Below, one piece after another: positions 34,248-43,583 of a DNA stretch of 64,000 nucleotides. The notes beneath the pieces were generated by a model that ran no database searches, was not told where the DNA came from, and saw only the letters and a program-made list of their open reading frames with translations. The number at the start of each line of letters is the position of its first letter. The first letter of the stretch is position 1. Origin of the DNA: Rikenellaceae bacterium (GTDB lineage Bacteria > Bacteroidota > Bacteroidia > Bacteroidales > Rikenellaceae); NCBI GenBank assembly GCA_021201795.1, contig JAJQEF010000020.1:154357-218356 (forward strand), in the 5' to 3' direction. The position numbers were made by a program, and so were the translations under genes.

Positions 34248-35424
34248 GGTCTATCAGGAAGATCCCGCCGCCTGAGAACGGGATGCCGTATTTTGCCCAG
34301 ATGTCCGCATTGTCGTTAAGTTCGAGCAGGTTTATCCATGTATAACCGTCATTCTCTATAGCTTTGACCATATTTTTTTCATTGGTCTCGCGTGCGACTC
34401 CCACTACTGTAAGTCCTTTATCCTTATATTCTTCATATACTGGTATCAATTCTTTACCTTTGCGCCTGCAAGGTCCGCACCATGAAGCCCAGAGATTGAG
34501 AATCGCTATATTGCCTTCGATAATTTCCGATAAAGTATGTGTTTTGCCATCGGAATCTGGTAATGAAAAATCGATGTATGTGCCGCCGGGACGTATCGAG
34601 AATAGGGTTTTGATCATGATATCGCCGAGTTCAGTGTAACAGTGGTTGGGAAATATTGCTGCATAACGCACGTATTGGTCGCACCATTCCTGTTTGGGTT
34701 CCTCTTTATTGGATACGGCCTGCATAAGGTTTTCAATAATGAGGCTATACGCGAATACCGATTTATTTTTACGTGCATATTCCAATGCAAAATCCTTCCG
34801 GTTTTCAAAAACTTCGTTCCAGCGGTTTATCAGTTTCAGATATTCGGGAACAAACTTTTTTTCGTCAGGCAATGCGTTAATCTCCCTGATTAACCTTGAG
34901 AATTCTGCATTATCTGAGATAGTGTCCGACCTTTCGTACATTGCTCTTACTTTTTAGGTATTCTTTTTCCTTCCTGCAAATTTAACCATCTCTTCCTGGA
35001 TGGAGATTAAGTCGAATTTTTCATTTGTTTTCTTGAGGAAGAGGTCGTGTTCTATATTTACTTTTCCACCGTCCACGATAAAAATAACATCTTCATCGTC
35101 AGGGAATATCTTTACATGGACACGTCCGGGTTCCGAATAAAAATGCCTATGTACCCATCCCTTATTGTAATTCTCTTCCATGATAAGCTCGTATTTTTTT
35201 ATGTCGTCATGGGTGAAAGTGTATTCGAAACGGCCGTCGGTTATTTCTATATTGATTCCGCCCGATATCCGGCAATCGTCCTCAAGCGGCGAAAGGATAA
35301 CGTAGGAACTGTTAGAGAAGCCTGTTACCTCACCTGTCAAAGTAGTCGTGTAAGGGACTTCTTCTACGTTGTTGCAACAGGCAAAATAAACGACAAATGT
35401 CAAGAGTAATAATAATTTTTTCAT
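34177..35424 (-). pseudogene. DUF4369-TlpA thiol-disulfide oxidoreductase interrupted by an in-frame TAA
   Basis: The N-terminal part (35424-34954) is a lipoprotein signal (LLLTFVVYFACCNN) plus a DUF4369 domain (TLTGEVTGFSNSSYVILSP). It ends at TAA 34956-34954 after AGRKKNT. The same frame goes on as KVRAMYERSDT..., reaching a thioredoxin-like AhpC/TSA domain with LWASWCGPCRRKGKEL. DUF4369 followed by a helical linker and a TlpA domain is a standard single protein of Bacteroidota that reduces disulfides in the periplasm. The C-terminal half alone lacks a signal peptide, so as written the enzyme is broken. Alternatively the TAA is a sequencing error. Confidence 0.82.
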
Positions 35425-35949
35425 AATTAAGAGTTTTAGGTTGTTAAATATAGTGTTTTTTTAAAACTGCTAAATTCCAAAGATTTGACTTTATTGAATA
35501 TTAGCATGCATGGCGCGATAATTTCCCGAGCATCGTTTATATAATAGGATTGATTGGTACTCTCGGTATCTCTTCGGTGACTGCCGCGGTTTTCCTGATA
35601 ATGGTGTTTAGTTTCCTTGTATTTTATCTGGTAATAATTAAAGGTGCTCAGGGATTGCATGTTACCGGTAATTCGCGCAGAGGTTCCGGTTACTCTGGCG
35701 ATATACAGCACGACATCAATAAGCTATAAAACCAGATTAAATCCGGAATTATAGATTCACAGGTAGGATGTGAAAGACTCGACGCGCTTCGCAGGCGCCG
35801 CGCCGGAAACAGATAAATTTATAGCGTGTAGTTATGTTGATCTTCAAATTAATATCGTATATATGCTTTGTTTTTTATGTAATTTATGCATGAATTATTT
35901 GCTGTAATGAATTAAATATATTATATTTACAATATGTTTAATCAAAAAA
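35425..35949. other. Region without an intact gene; trace of a membrane peptide
   Basis: One plus-strand frame (35505-35729), open but without ATG, encodes SIVYIIGLIGTLGISS, a second hydrophobic stretch and a tail ending GYSGDIQHDINKL. It reads as the C-terminal end of a two-helix membrane protein. The rest, to 35949, holds no gene and probably contains the promoter of the following lipoprotein. Confidence 0.35.
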
Positions 35950-36529
35950 ATGTACTATAAAAAAACTATTTTACTCATTATTGGTAATTGCCCTGGCATT
36001 AACTTCATGCAGCAAGGGAATCGATGAAGTCAATGTTTCGGAAGAGACGCAGAACAGAGCGGAATTGAGAGACACGGACACAAGGCTTACTGTAAATTTA
36101 AGTATGACCAACAATACGGGAGAATACTGTGTATTGGTATATGAACTTGAGGACATCATGGTAGGGAATAACTATCCGGAAACGTTGGCGATACCGGGAA
36201 ATATGAGCGGAACATTTCCGTCGGTAAGTGGAACAAGGACTTTTCAGGTCTATAATAACATGGGGTATTGGCTTCAGGGAGGTCCCAGTGCTCCGATTAC
36301 GCTTAATTTCAAGAAACTTGAAGACTCCCTTAACGATTATGATATGATAGGATTCACTATTAATGTTACGGTAAAAGATCACAACGATGTCGTGTTGGGA
36401 ACCAGTAAAACAAGTTATATCTATGAGAAATGGAACAGAGGCGTGACTGTAGTTGTTCCTTTCGGAGCGAGCGCAAGATGCGTAGTTGATGTCGATATTG
36501 TTGCTACCGGTAAGGGATCCCTTTGGTAG
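35950..36529 (+). pseudogene. Small lipoprotein with frameshift in an A7 tract at its start
   Basis: From 35981 on, the frame encodes the rest of a signal peptide (LVIALALTSCSKGI, lipobox Cys) and a 170-residue beta-rich protein (RLTVNLSMTNNTGEYCVLVY ... VVPFGASARCVVDVDI). Its only upstream ATG (35950, MYYKK) is one base out of frame. Removing one A from the seven at 35959-35965 gives a perfect start MYYKKLFYSLLVIALALTSC. It is therefore a frameshifted gene, a slippage-prone phase-variable gene, or an assembly error. The family is not recognised. Confidence 0.65.
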
Positions 36530-36556
36530 GAGGTGATTTTTAAAGGTTATTTAGGT

Positions 36557-36587
36557 AAAAGGTCCAGGCTGTCAGCCGGGACCTTTT
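36557..36587 (+). terminator. Rho-independent terminator
   Basis: AAAAGGTCC pairs with GGGACCTTTT around a 13-base loop. It closes the preceding lipoprotein gene. Confidence 0.85.
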
Positions 36588-36599
36588 ATATTTATATAA

Positions 36600-37070
36600 T
36601 TTATTTCGATAGTTTTCAGCATTCCCTTCCTGCGTTGTAAGCGTTCAGGCAGTCTGCCGGAAACTGATTTTTCTTGTAACGACTATTTTTTTAAGGAAGA
36701 GGATAAATCTGTTTCTCCGGATAACAAACCCGCTCCGCCACGGAAAGTAAAGGATAAAAGTCCAAATTCCAGGTTAAGAGTCACCTTTGATGATGGAACT
36801 ATAATTGATAATTTTTATGCCAACTACACCTTTGCGGAGGCGATCAGAAAAATAGGTGTGAATAAAGTCATGAAACTGGGTATAAGAAGGTGCCGTATTC
36901 CTTTGGGGGGAGATCAGGTAAGTGAAAAATATCGTGGAGCCCAGATTGAAGTGGAAAAAGGAATTTACGTTCTGACCCAAAGTTCAACCAATAGTAAGAA
37001 AAAAATTCTTGATCTTATCGCGGATAATCTCGGTATCCCCTTGAAAGTTGAGATTATCAAGCCGGAATAA
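36600..37070 (+). pseudogene. Orphan C-terminal domain, gene start missing
   Basis: A 156-codon frame open from just after a TAA, without ATG until 36858. It encodes a linker (DKSVSPDNKPAPPRKVKD) and a compact domain: SRLRVTFDDGTIID, TFAEAIRKIGVNKVMKLGI, GIYVLTQSSTNSKKKILDL, ending LKVEIIKPE. I recognise this as a domain that Bacteroidota proteins often carry at the C-terminus, usually behind a nuclease or another accessory module. Here the main protein is absent, so it looks like a truncated remnant. It could be expressed from 36858 as a 70-residue piece, but that would cut the domain. Confidence 0.5.
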
Positions 37071-37122
37071 TTGCACGATTTTAGATAAAGGTATTCATTT
37101 GTTAATTAAAGACATTTGAAAT

Positions 37123-37536
37123 ATGAAAAAAGAATCTTTATCTAAAAGCATAGCAAGAATCGCATTGGGTACTTTTTTAGCATTCGCCGGTACGAGTCAT
37201 CTTACATTTGCCCGCAGGGACTTTAAAGCACAGGTTCCCGATTGGGTCCCGTTCGATAAGGACACCACTGTCGTATTGTCGGGAGAAGCGGAAATATCTT
37301 TAGGTCTGGCTCTGATCTTGCTGGCGAAAGAAAAAAAAGATATGGGATGGATCTCGGCATTGTTTTTTCTTATGGTGTTCCCGGGAAATATTTCCCAATA
37401 TACTCATAGAAGAAGTGCATTCGGATTAAATACGGACAGGCGCAGATTTATCCGTTTGTTTTTTCAACCATTACTGATCGCATGGGCGTTGTGGGCTACT
37501 TCGGCTTGTGATAAACAATTGAAACTCGATAAATAA
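37123..37536 (+). CDS. DoxX-like integral membrane protein
   Basis: A 137-residue DoxX-family protein with four hydrophobic segments. The family motif is seen as ARIALGTFLAFAGTSHLTF, followed by a polar loop (QVPDWVPFDKDTTVV), a GEAEISLGLALILL helix, WISALFFLMVFPGNISQ and a last helix LIAWALWAT. The function of DoxX proteins is mostly unknown; some take part in redox or quinone-linked processes. It is a single gene with its own terminator. Confidence 0.82.
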   Translation: MKKESLSKSIARIALGTFLAFAGTSHLTFARRDFKAQVPDWVPFDKDTTVVLSGEAEISLGLALILLAKEKKDMGWISALFFLMVFPGNISQYTHRRSAFGLNTDRRRFIRLFFQPLLIAWALWATSACDKQLKLDK

Positions 37537-37563
37537 AAATTTCGATTATTTTTTTCGGTATGA

Positions 37564-37604
37564 AAAAATGAGCTGACGATAATAAGAAGGCTCATTTTTT
37601 TATT
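37564..37604 (+). terminator. Rho-independent terminator after the DoxX gene
   Basis: AAAAAATGAGC pairs with GCTCATTTTTTT across a 16-base loop. Confidence 0.85.
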
Positions 37605-37659
37605 AAGTAAATAATAATATATATCTTTCTTGTTTCAAATTTCAGTTTATCGGAAAGAA

Positions 37660-37839
37660 ATGAGTAGATTCTGCATTCTGGTAGTGTTTGCCGCAATTGC
37701 ATTTACTTGTTTATGCAAAGGAGAAACGCGCCTTCGGAAGAGAGGACAGGATGATATTATTTAAGTGTCGAATGTGCAATTTGCCGGTAAGAATAGGCGC
37801 AAGATTATGCGGAGGCTCGAAAAGCGCAAAGGTGTGTAA
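37660..37839 (+). pseudogene. Small exported basic peptide with in-frame TAA
   Basis: ATG 37660 starts a 34-residue peptide with a signal-like segment (FCILVVFAAIAFTCLCKG) that stops at TAA 37762-37764. The same frame continues with VSNVQFAGKNRRKIMRRLEK to TAA at 37837-37839, giving a plausible basic peptide of about 59 residues if read through. No family is recognised, and it may not be a real gene. Confidence 0.35.
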
Positions 37840-37927
37840 GAGGCTATCTTCCCGCATTAGGGGAGAAGCCATTGTGAACCCTTATAAAGTTTTACTCCTA
37901 TAAATTAAATGAAAAACTCAAAAAACT

Positions 37928-38437
37928 ATGAAAAAAAACCTGCTGTTTTGGTTTTTACTGTTGATTACCTTTATGAGTTCCGGTAAGGGAAAAAAGGAAT
38001 TTCCCCGTGCTGAATTGGTAGGCGACCATCGTTTTGTTGTCGATGCGGATTCTGCTGCGGTAACTATTTACGTGCAGTTCCCGAAGGAATTGTTTAATAA
38101 GCAGGTCTATCATTCTATCAAAGTATTTGTACTGAGTGCAAATGATTATAAGGATCAGATCTATGTTTCTAATATAAAATTGACCGGAGATGCACGTGAC
38201 AGAAAAATAGAGCGTGAGCGCAGACGTAACGGAGAGGAACCGGCATCGATTCAGTGGACAAAAAAATATAAACGTAAAAAGATCCCGGATACCATGGAAA
38301 TGACGGTTAAAGCGCCGTACCGGCAGTGGATGGACGATGATGTTCTGATTTATATCGAACAGTCCCATTCCCCGCGGAAAAAAATTCCGGAGGACGAATT
38401 CCCTTATGAACTATTTACTCCGGTGCGCGAGGAGTAA
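37928..38437 (+). CDS. Exported protein of unknown function
   Basis: A 169-residue protein with signal peptide (LLFWFLLLITFMSSG). The body is strand-rich and ends in a charged segment: HRFVVDADSAAVTIYVQFP, VYHSIKVFVLSANDYKDQI, then a highly basic stretch (DARDRKIERERRRNGEE) and YRQWMDDDVLIYIEQSHSP. I recognise no domain. It lies alone between a small frame and the convergent HIUase gene, with no clear operon. Confidence 0.65.
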   Translation: MKKNLLFWFLLLITFMSSGKGKKEFPRAELVGDHRFVVDADSAAVTIYVQFPKELFNKQVYHSIKVFVLSANDYKDQIYVSNIKLTGDARDRKIERERRRNGEEPASIQWTKKYKRKKIPDTMEMTVKAPYRQWMDDDVLIYIEQSHSPRKKIPEDEFPYELFTPVREE

Positions 38438-38489
38438 ATTCGTTCCCTGTATCCATAATTTCACAGGTAAGGTCGTGGTCGTTGGTATG

Positions 38490-38906
38490 CTAATTTCCCC
38501 TGTATGTCGAATATCCATTGGCTGAAACCGTTATAGGAATATGGTAATGCACGGTATCTTCGATCTTAAATGCGACCTCTATATACGGATATATGCTGTG
38601 AAGGTTCCGACTTTTAAAATATTCTTCGGTTTCGAATCTTAACTTATAAGCTCCGTAGTTCTTTTGTCCGTAGGGAAGGAACTCTCCGACCCGTCCGTTT
38701 TTACCGGTGAGGGCCTTATCCACCAATTCCCAATCCAGATTTTCGAAATCATATTTGTATAATGATACGATCACGTTTTCAGCAGGCGCACCCTCGGAGA
38801 TATCCAGAATATGCGTGCTTAATTGATAATTCCCGGATTCTTCCGCAAAAACTCCCGTATTTAATAAGGAAGTTAAGATAACGATAATTAACTTTTTCAT
38901 ATTCAA
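38490..38906 (-). CDS. Exported 5-hydroxyisourate hydrolase (transthyretin-like)
   Basis: A 138-residue transthyretin-related protein with a signal peptide (LIIVILTSLLNTGVFAEES). HIUase motifs are present: LSTHILDISEGAPA, TGKNGRVGEFLPYGQ and the C-terminal HIPITVSANGYSTYRGN, which in the family ends YRG[ST]. The enzyme hydrolyses 5-hydroxyisourate formed from urate, and it forms tetramers. Export to the periplasm has been noted for some bacterial versions. No other urate gene is near, so the substrate in this anaerobe is uncertain. Confidence 0.88.
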   Translation of the reverse strand: MNMKKLIIVILTSLLNTGVFAEESGNYQLSTHILDISEGAPAENVIVSLYKYDFENLDWELVDKALTGKNGRVGEFLPYGQKNYGAYKLRFETEEYFKSRNLHSIYPYIEVAFKIEDTVHYHIPITVSANGYSTYRGN

Positions 38907-39012
38907 AATTTTATTGGATAAGGCAAAAGGGATACCATATATAAAAAATATTAATAAATTTGTCAGTCAAAAATTGTCCGACCGGACTTGTTTAACCATA
39001 TTATTAGACGAT

Positions 39013-40569
39013 ATGACACAGGAAGAACTTTTTAAGAAACTTATTGCCCACAGTAAAGAGTATGGATTTATATTTCCATCGAGTGAGATATATGACGGAC
39101 TCAGTGCCGTATACGATTACGGGCAAATAGGGGCGGAGCTTAAGAACAATATAAAACGTTATTGGTGGGACGTTATGGTTAAACTCAACGAAAATATCGT
39201 TGGTATCGATTCAGCCATATTCATGCACCCTAAGATATGGGAGGCTTCCGGACATGTCGGAGCATTCAATGATCCGCTTATAGATAATAAGGATTCGAAA
39301 AAAAGATACCGTGCGGACGTACTTATAGAGGAATGGATTGCCAAACAGGATGAGAAAATCGAAAAGGAAGTAGCGAAGGCCCGCAAGAGATTCGGTGAAA
39401 GTTTTGATGAAGCAATGTTTCTCGAAACCAATCCACGAATTCAGGATATTCGTGAAAAAAAGGATAAAGTCCTCGAGCGCATGGTGAAATCGCTTAATGA
39501 CAGCGATCTCGAAGAAGTACGCAATATCATTCTTGACTGCGAGATAGTATGCCCTATTTCCGGAACAAGGAACTGGACCGAAGTGCGTCAGTTCAACCTG
39601 ATGTTCGAAACTAAAATCGGGTCTGTGGCGGAAGGGGCAAACACCATATATCTTCGTCCCGAAACTGCACAGGGTATTTTCGTGAATTTCCTCAATGTTC
39701 AGAAAACAGGACGAATGAAAATTCCTTTCGGTATCGCGCAAATAGGTAAAGCGTTCCGTAATGAAATAGTTGCGCGTCAGTTCATATTCCGTATGAGAGA
39801 ATTCGAACAAATGGAAATGCAGTTCTTCGTTAGACCCGGAGAAGAGATGAAGTGGTATGAATACTGGAAAAAGTTCCGTATGAGCTGGCATCAGGCACTT
39901 GGCTTCGGAGCGGAAAATTACCGTTTCCACGATCATGACAAACTCGCACATTATGCCAACGCGGCTGCCGACGTCGAGTATAAGTTCCCGTTCGGATTCA
40001 AAGAGGTTGAGGGAATACACTCGCGTACGGACTTCGATCTTGGAAACCATCAGAAATTCTCCGGAAGAAAAATACAGTACTACGATCCTGAGACAGGTGA
40101 AAGCTATGTTCCTTATGTAGTTGAAACGTCCATAGGTGTGGACCGCATGGTTTTACAGGTATTGTCAGCTTCTTATGCCGAAGAAAAAATAGCAAAAGAA
40201 GACGGATCGTCCGACGAACGTGTGGTTATGAAGTTTCCTGCGGCTATTGCTCCTGTGAAAGTCGCCGTGCTTCCTTTGGTTAAAAAGGACGGACTTCCGG
40301 AATTCGCGAGGAAGATCATCGACAACCTGAAATACGACCATGTCTGCCAGTACGATGAAAAGGATAGCATCGGTAAACGCTATCGTCGTCAGGATGCAAT
40401 AGGCACCCCGTTCTGCGTTACTGTCGATCATCAGTCTCTGGAGGATGGAATGGTTACCATAAGACATAGGGATAGCATGGAACAGGAAAGAGTTCCTGCG
40501 GATAAACTGCCTGGAATTATTTCAGAAGCTGTAGGATTCAGACCTTTATTTGAAAAGATCGAAAAATAA
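39013..40569 (+). CDS. glyS: Glycyl-tRNA synthetase (class II, dimeric type)
   Basis: A 518-residue alpha2-type glycyl-tRNA synthetase that charges tRNA-Gly. I chose ATG 39013 (MTQEELFKKLIAHSKEYGF) because relatives begin there; the frame is open 99 bases further up, with no conserved residues. The class II motifs are RPETAQGIFVNFLNV (motif 2 region), GKAFRNEIVARQFIFRMREF and GVDRMVLQVL (motif 3). The anticodon-binding domain is C-terminal (APVKVAVLPLVKKDG). It is six bases from the Crp/Fnr gene. Confidence 0.97.
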   Translation: MTQEELFKKLIAHSKEYGFIFPSSEIYDGLSAVYDYGQIGAELKNNIKRYWWDVMVKLNENIVGIDSAIFMHPKIWEASGHVGAFNDPLIDNKDSKKRYRADVLIEEWIAKQDEKIEKEVAKARKRFGESFDEAMFLETNPRIQDIREKKDKVLERMVKSLNDSDLEEVRNIILDCEIVCPISGTRNWTEVRQFNLMFETKIGSVAEGANTIYLRPETAQGIFVNFLNVQKTGRMKIPFGIAQIGKAFRNEIVARQFIFRMREFEQMEMQFFVRPGEEMKWYEYWKKFRMSWHQALGFGAENYRFHDHDKLAHYANAAADVEYKFPFGFKEVEGIHSRTDFDLGNHQKFSGRKIQYYDPETGESYVPYVVETSIGVDRMVLQVLSASYAEEKIAKEDGSSDERVVMKFPAAIAPVKVAVLPLVKKDGLPEFARKIIDNLKYDHVCQYDEKDSIGKRYRRQDAIGTPFCVTVDHQSLEDGMVTIRHRDSMEQERVPADKLPGIISEAVGFRPLFEKIEK

Positions 40570-40575
40570 AACTTT

Positions 40576-41277
40576 ATGGAAGAGGGGATAAGTGTTGCCG
40601 AAGAAACGCTGGAGCGGCTTTTTTCACTTTTCCCTTTCATTGACGAGGATTGCAGACAGCTGGTGCGGTTAAATACCACCGTTGTACAGGTCAAAAAAGG
40701 GAATTACATATATAGGGAAGATGATAGTCCCATAGGGTTTATCTGCCTTCTGGAGGGTAATGCGAAAGTAGTAAAAACCGGCATCAACGGTCGTGGTAAT
40801 ATTGTACGCTTGGTCAGGCCTATGGGACTACTGGGGTACAGGGCATTGTTTGCGGAAGAGAATTACAGATCGGGAGCGTTGACACTGGACGATAGTGTGA
40901 TCGCCATAATCGATAAGGACGCCTTCTTTAAAGTCATGCGATCTAATGCGGATCTTTCACTGCATATACTGAAACTCATTGCCAGCGAGCTCGGCGACTC
41001 TCATTTGAGAATGGTTACGCTTACCCAAAAATATCTCAGAGGAAGACTTGCCGATGCCATATTGTCCCTTGTGGAGATATATGGTTTCGACTCAGATGGG
41101 AAAACAATTCCTGTTACTCTGTCACGTGCTGATCTGGCCCAGCTCTCTTCTATGACTACATCCAATGCGATACGCACTTTTTCCGCCTTTGTTTCCGAAG
41201 GCCTTGTGTCAAATATAAATAAAAGAATAGCAGTCCTTGATCTTCAAGGACTGCATAAAGTAAGCGAACTCGGATAA
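40576..41277 (+). CDS. Crp/Fnr family transcriptional regulator
   Basis: A 233-residue regulator. The N-terminal cyclic-nucleotide-binding-like barrel covers about residues 20-140 (VVQVKKGNYIYREDDSPIGF, RPMGLLGYRALFAEE), then a dimer helix (LHILKLIASELGDSHLRM). The winged HTH is LSRADLAQLSSMTTSNAIRT at about 180-210. It has no Fnr-type N-terminal cysteine cluster, and the Arg/Glu cAMP contacts of Crp are not evident, so the ligand is unknown. It is probably co-transcribed with glyS. Confidence 0.92.
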   Translation: MEEGISVAEETLERLFSLFPFIDEDCRQLVRLNTTVVQVKKGNYIYREDDSPIGFICLLEGNAKVVKTGINGRGNIVRLVRPMGLLGYRALFAEENYRSGALTLDDSVIAIIDKDAFFKVMRSNADLSLHILKLIASELGDSHLRMVTLTQKYLRGRLADAILSLVEIYGFDSDGKTIPVTLSRADLAQLSSMTTSNAIRTFSAFVSEGLVSNINKRIAVLDLQGLHKVSELG

Positions 41278-41278
41278 A

Positions 41279-41755
41279 CTACTGTTTTACAAGAGTTAAT
41301 TTTTCATACATGTATTCCATATTTCTTTCGATAACGAGCCGGGGTGAAGTAAATTCCAGAACATTATACTGATAAGTTTCATAATTCTGTGAAGAGTTAT
41401 AAAAATTCAATGTTAATTTACTGTTCTTACGTTCATAGGAATACGTTCCGTTACCTTCTCTTTCTGCTGCTTCCCCTGTATCATCATCCAATATATATTA
41501 TTGATATCTGCCGTCACTTTGAAATGTAAAGTACCAGTCGCCACGGTTGTAACTATCTATAAAATCTGTGTTGGTTCCGTCAGCGTCGATCTCGTATCCT
41601 GCTGCCGAAACAACATGCCAGGTGCCGACTAACTGTGATTGCGTTCCAAGTCCGCTTCCGTTATTATTATTGTCGTCATCGTCGGAACATCCGGTAAAGA
41701 TAACTGCACAGCATATTATTATAGCCGGAAGAATGAAATACTTAAATTTATTCAT
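41279..41755 (-). pseudogene. Lipocalin-like lipoprotein interrupted by an in-frame TAA
   Basis: ATG 41755 starts a lipoprotein (ILPAIIICCAVIFTGCSDD) whose domain begins LVGTWHVVSAAGYEIDADG and WYFTFQSDGRYQ. It then meets TAA at 41500-41498. The same frame continues YILDDDTGEAAEREGNGTYS to the last strand ending MEYMYEKLTLVKQ. The whole (158 codons) has the layout of the lipocalin-like domain common in Bacteroidota (GTW...G.Y...L). As written the barrel is cut in half. The gene converges with the Crp/Fnr gene, whose stop is one base away. Confidence 0.78.
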
Positions 41756-41868
41756 AATTTAAAAATTTTATCCTGTTTTACCTTCATTCACAGGTGTTAC
41801 CGTATTATTGCGTTGAAGGTGCGCATACGGTATTTTTACAAATACTGTGCAGTTTTTATTATAAACCG

Positions 41869-43583
41869 TTAGAAAATGTATTTGTCCGCTGTTCTGTATT
41901 GAAGTTCCGATATTTTTCTATAACCTTTTATACTCAGATGAAGACCGTCCGTGGTGAAGAGATAATTTTTATTCTCCATGCTTGCTGCCCAGTTGGCATT
42001 GCTCCATATATCGCATACCGGTATATGAAGCAGTCCGGACACTGCTTTTATTGCCGATACATAATCGCTCATCGTATAGCCTTTATCGTTAGGTGCCGTA
42101 TCGGATCTTCCATCATAGAATCCGGGGGGGGTGGAGTGCAAACCATAATATTTGCGGTTCCGTATAATTTACTATTCAGGTAATTTATAATGTATTTCAG
42201 ACCTCCGGATATAGTATAGTCTGTCTCTGTATCTGTTGCGGGACTTCCCGGTGTGGTATAATGCCAGTAATCGTTGGTTCCTCCGGAAATTATTACGAGA
42301 TAAGGTTCTTCCGCGATTATTTTATCCAGCAGTTCCGTTTGGGTAAGTGATTCCCCCTGAAATCCCGTGCCGCTGAGCTCGTATCCCGGATATCCATGAA
42401 GGATTATCTGGTCGCTTTCGAATTTCTCCATTAGAATATTCCTGTATGTTCCGGCTTCTACGCCGAATTCAGCAGTGATAGAATCTCCGTAAACCAATAT
42501 TTTTTTATCATGAAATCTTCCCTTATACTGGGGAATGCGGATCACGCTCCTGATGAGCCCTGCAATATTATCCGCCGGTACAAGTATTTCCATATCTTCG
42601 TTGAATGCTGGTTCCGTTATGGTCGGAATATTTTCCAGCATCAATCTGTCGCCGCTCCCCGTAAAAATGATTTTGGAGTGGCCGTCCGGCTCAGGTTCGT
42701 AATAACCTATCGACCTGAAATGTATGTGTTCAGACGATGATTCGCTGCCTACGTCGACCGTTGCGAAGAAACTGAAATCATTACCGTCATAGCTCTCGTA
42801 TATATCGATCTTTGACGATGAAATATCGTAAGTGCAGATTTTTATATACTGCGCATCCGTTCCTTGATCGGATATCGGCGTCCCGTATATTATTTCTTTG
42901 GTATCGCTTGCGAGTATCATTCTTCTTCCGGTTGCCACTTCGAAATACGTCATTTTCGACAGACTGAAGCCGAGAAGTATATGTGTGCAGTTTTTGTATA
43001 TTATTTCCCCGAATATCTCTCCGGAGGATGTCACGGATTTCGTTCCTTCCGGCAGGATCAGTATTCCTTCCACTTTGTCGTAGTTATCGGCTGTCTCCAA
43101 TGAATACGGATAGTAATTTAGAGGAGGTAAAGACGATGCGAAACTTATTGGTGCCGATTTTTTCCTGTATTCCGACATATCGAATCTAAGTTCCTGCGTT
43201 TCCCACCATATTCTGTCCGGAGACCGGAAGAAAACGGTGAGGGAATTGGGGTCGGATATCGATATAGGATCGCCGTTGCGGTCCGTGAAGTGGCTGAATG
43301 TGCCGTTCCCCGTGGCTATATACATTTGCACCTTCTCGGAAGCTGCCGGAATAGTTTAGGTATGTGCGAGTCCGCAGAGGTGTGTCTTTGTTACGGCTCT
43401 TCCCGCACTTATAATTCTGCCATCGGATAACCATAGCCGAAGATCGCCGTCAGCTATAATTTCCGCATGTTCCACAGACGACCCGTCGAGGCCTATCCTG
43501 TCTGCTACGGTTATATCCAGGATCAACGAATCTCCCCCTGTGGCGGAAACCGTATACTCATCATACATTATTTTATTTGCCAT
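41869..43583 (-). pseudogene. SGNH/GDSL hydrolase with phage-tail-like N-terminus, broken by TAA and a C8 frameshift
   Basis: Three pieces form one gene of about 570 codons. 43583-43356 encodes a beta-rich start (YTVSATGGDSLILDITVADR) and stops at TAA 43358-43356. The same frame continues TIPAASEKVQMYIATGNG to the SGNH hydrolase (LVYGDSITAE with the nucleophilic Ser, then VIISGGTNDYW). It shifts frame in a run of eight C (plus-strand G8, 42124-42131). The other frame then gives PPGFYDGRSDTAPNDKGYTM and the Asp-x2-His end (FTTDGLHLS). SGNH domains behind such tail-like N-domains occur in phage tail fibres and deacetylate or de-esterify cell-surface glycans. It is coupled to the small gene upstream. 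Confidence 0.78.

Noticed and set aside
12903-43358. Reassignment of TAA to an amino acid across the genome
   Set aside because: Many intact genes here (trmB, glyS, pgk, ruvB) end in TAA at the expected length, so TAA is a normal stop.
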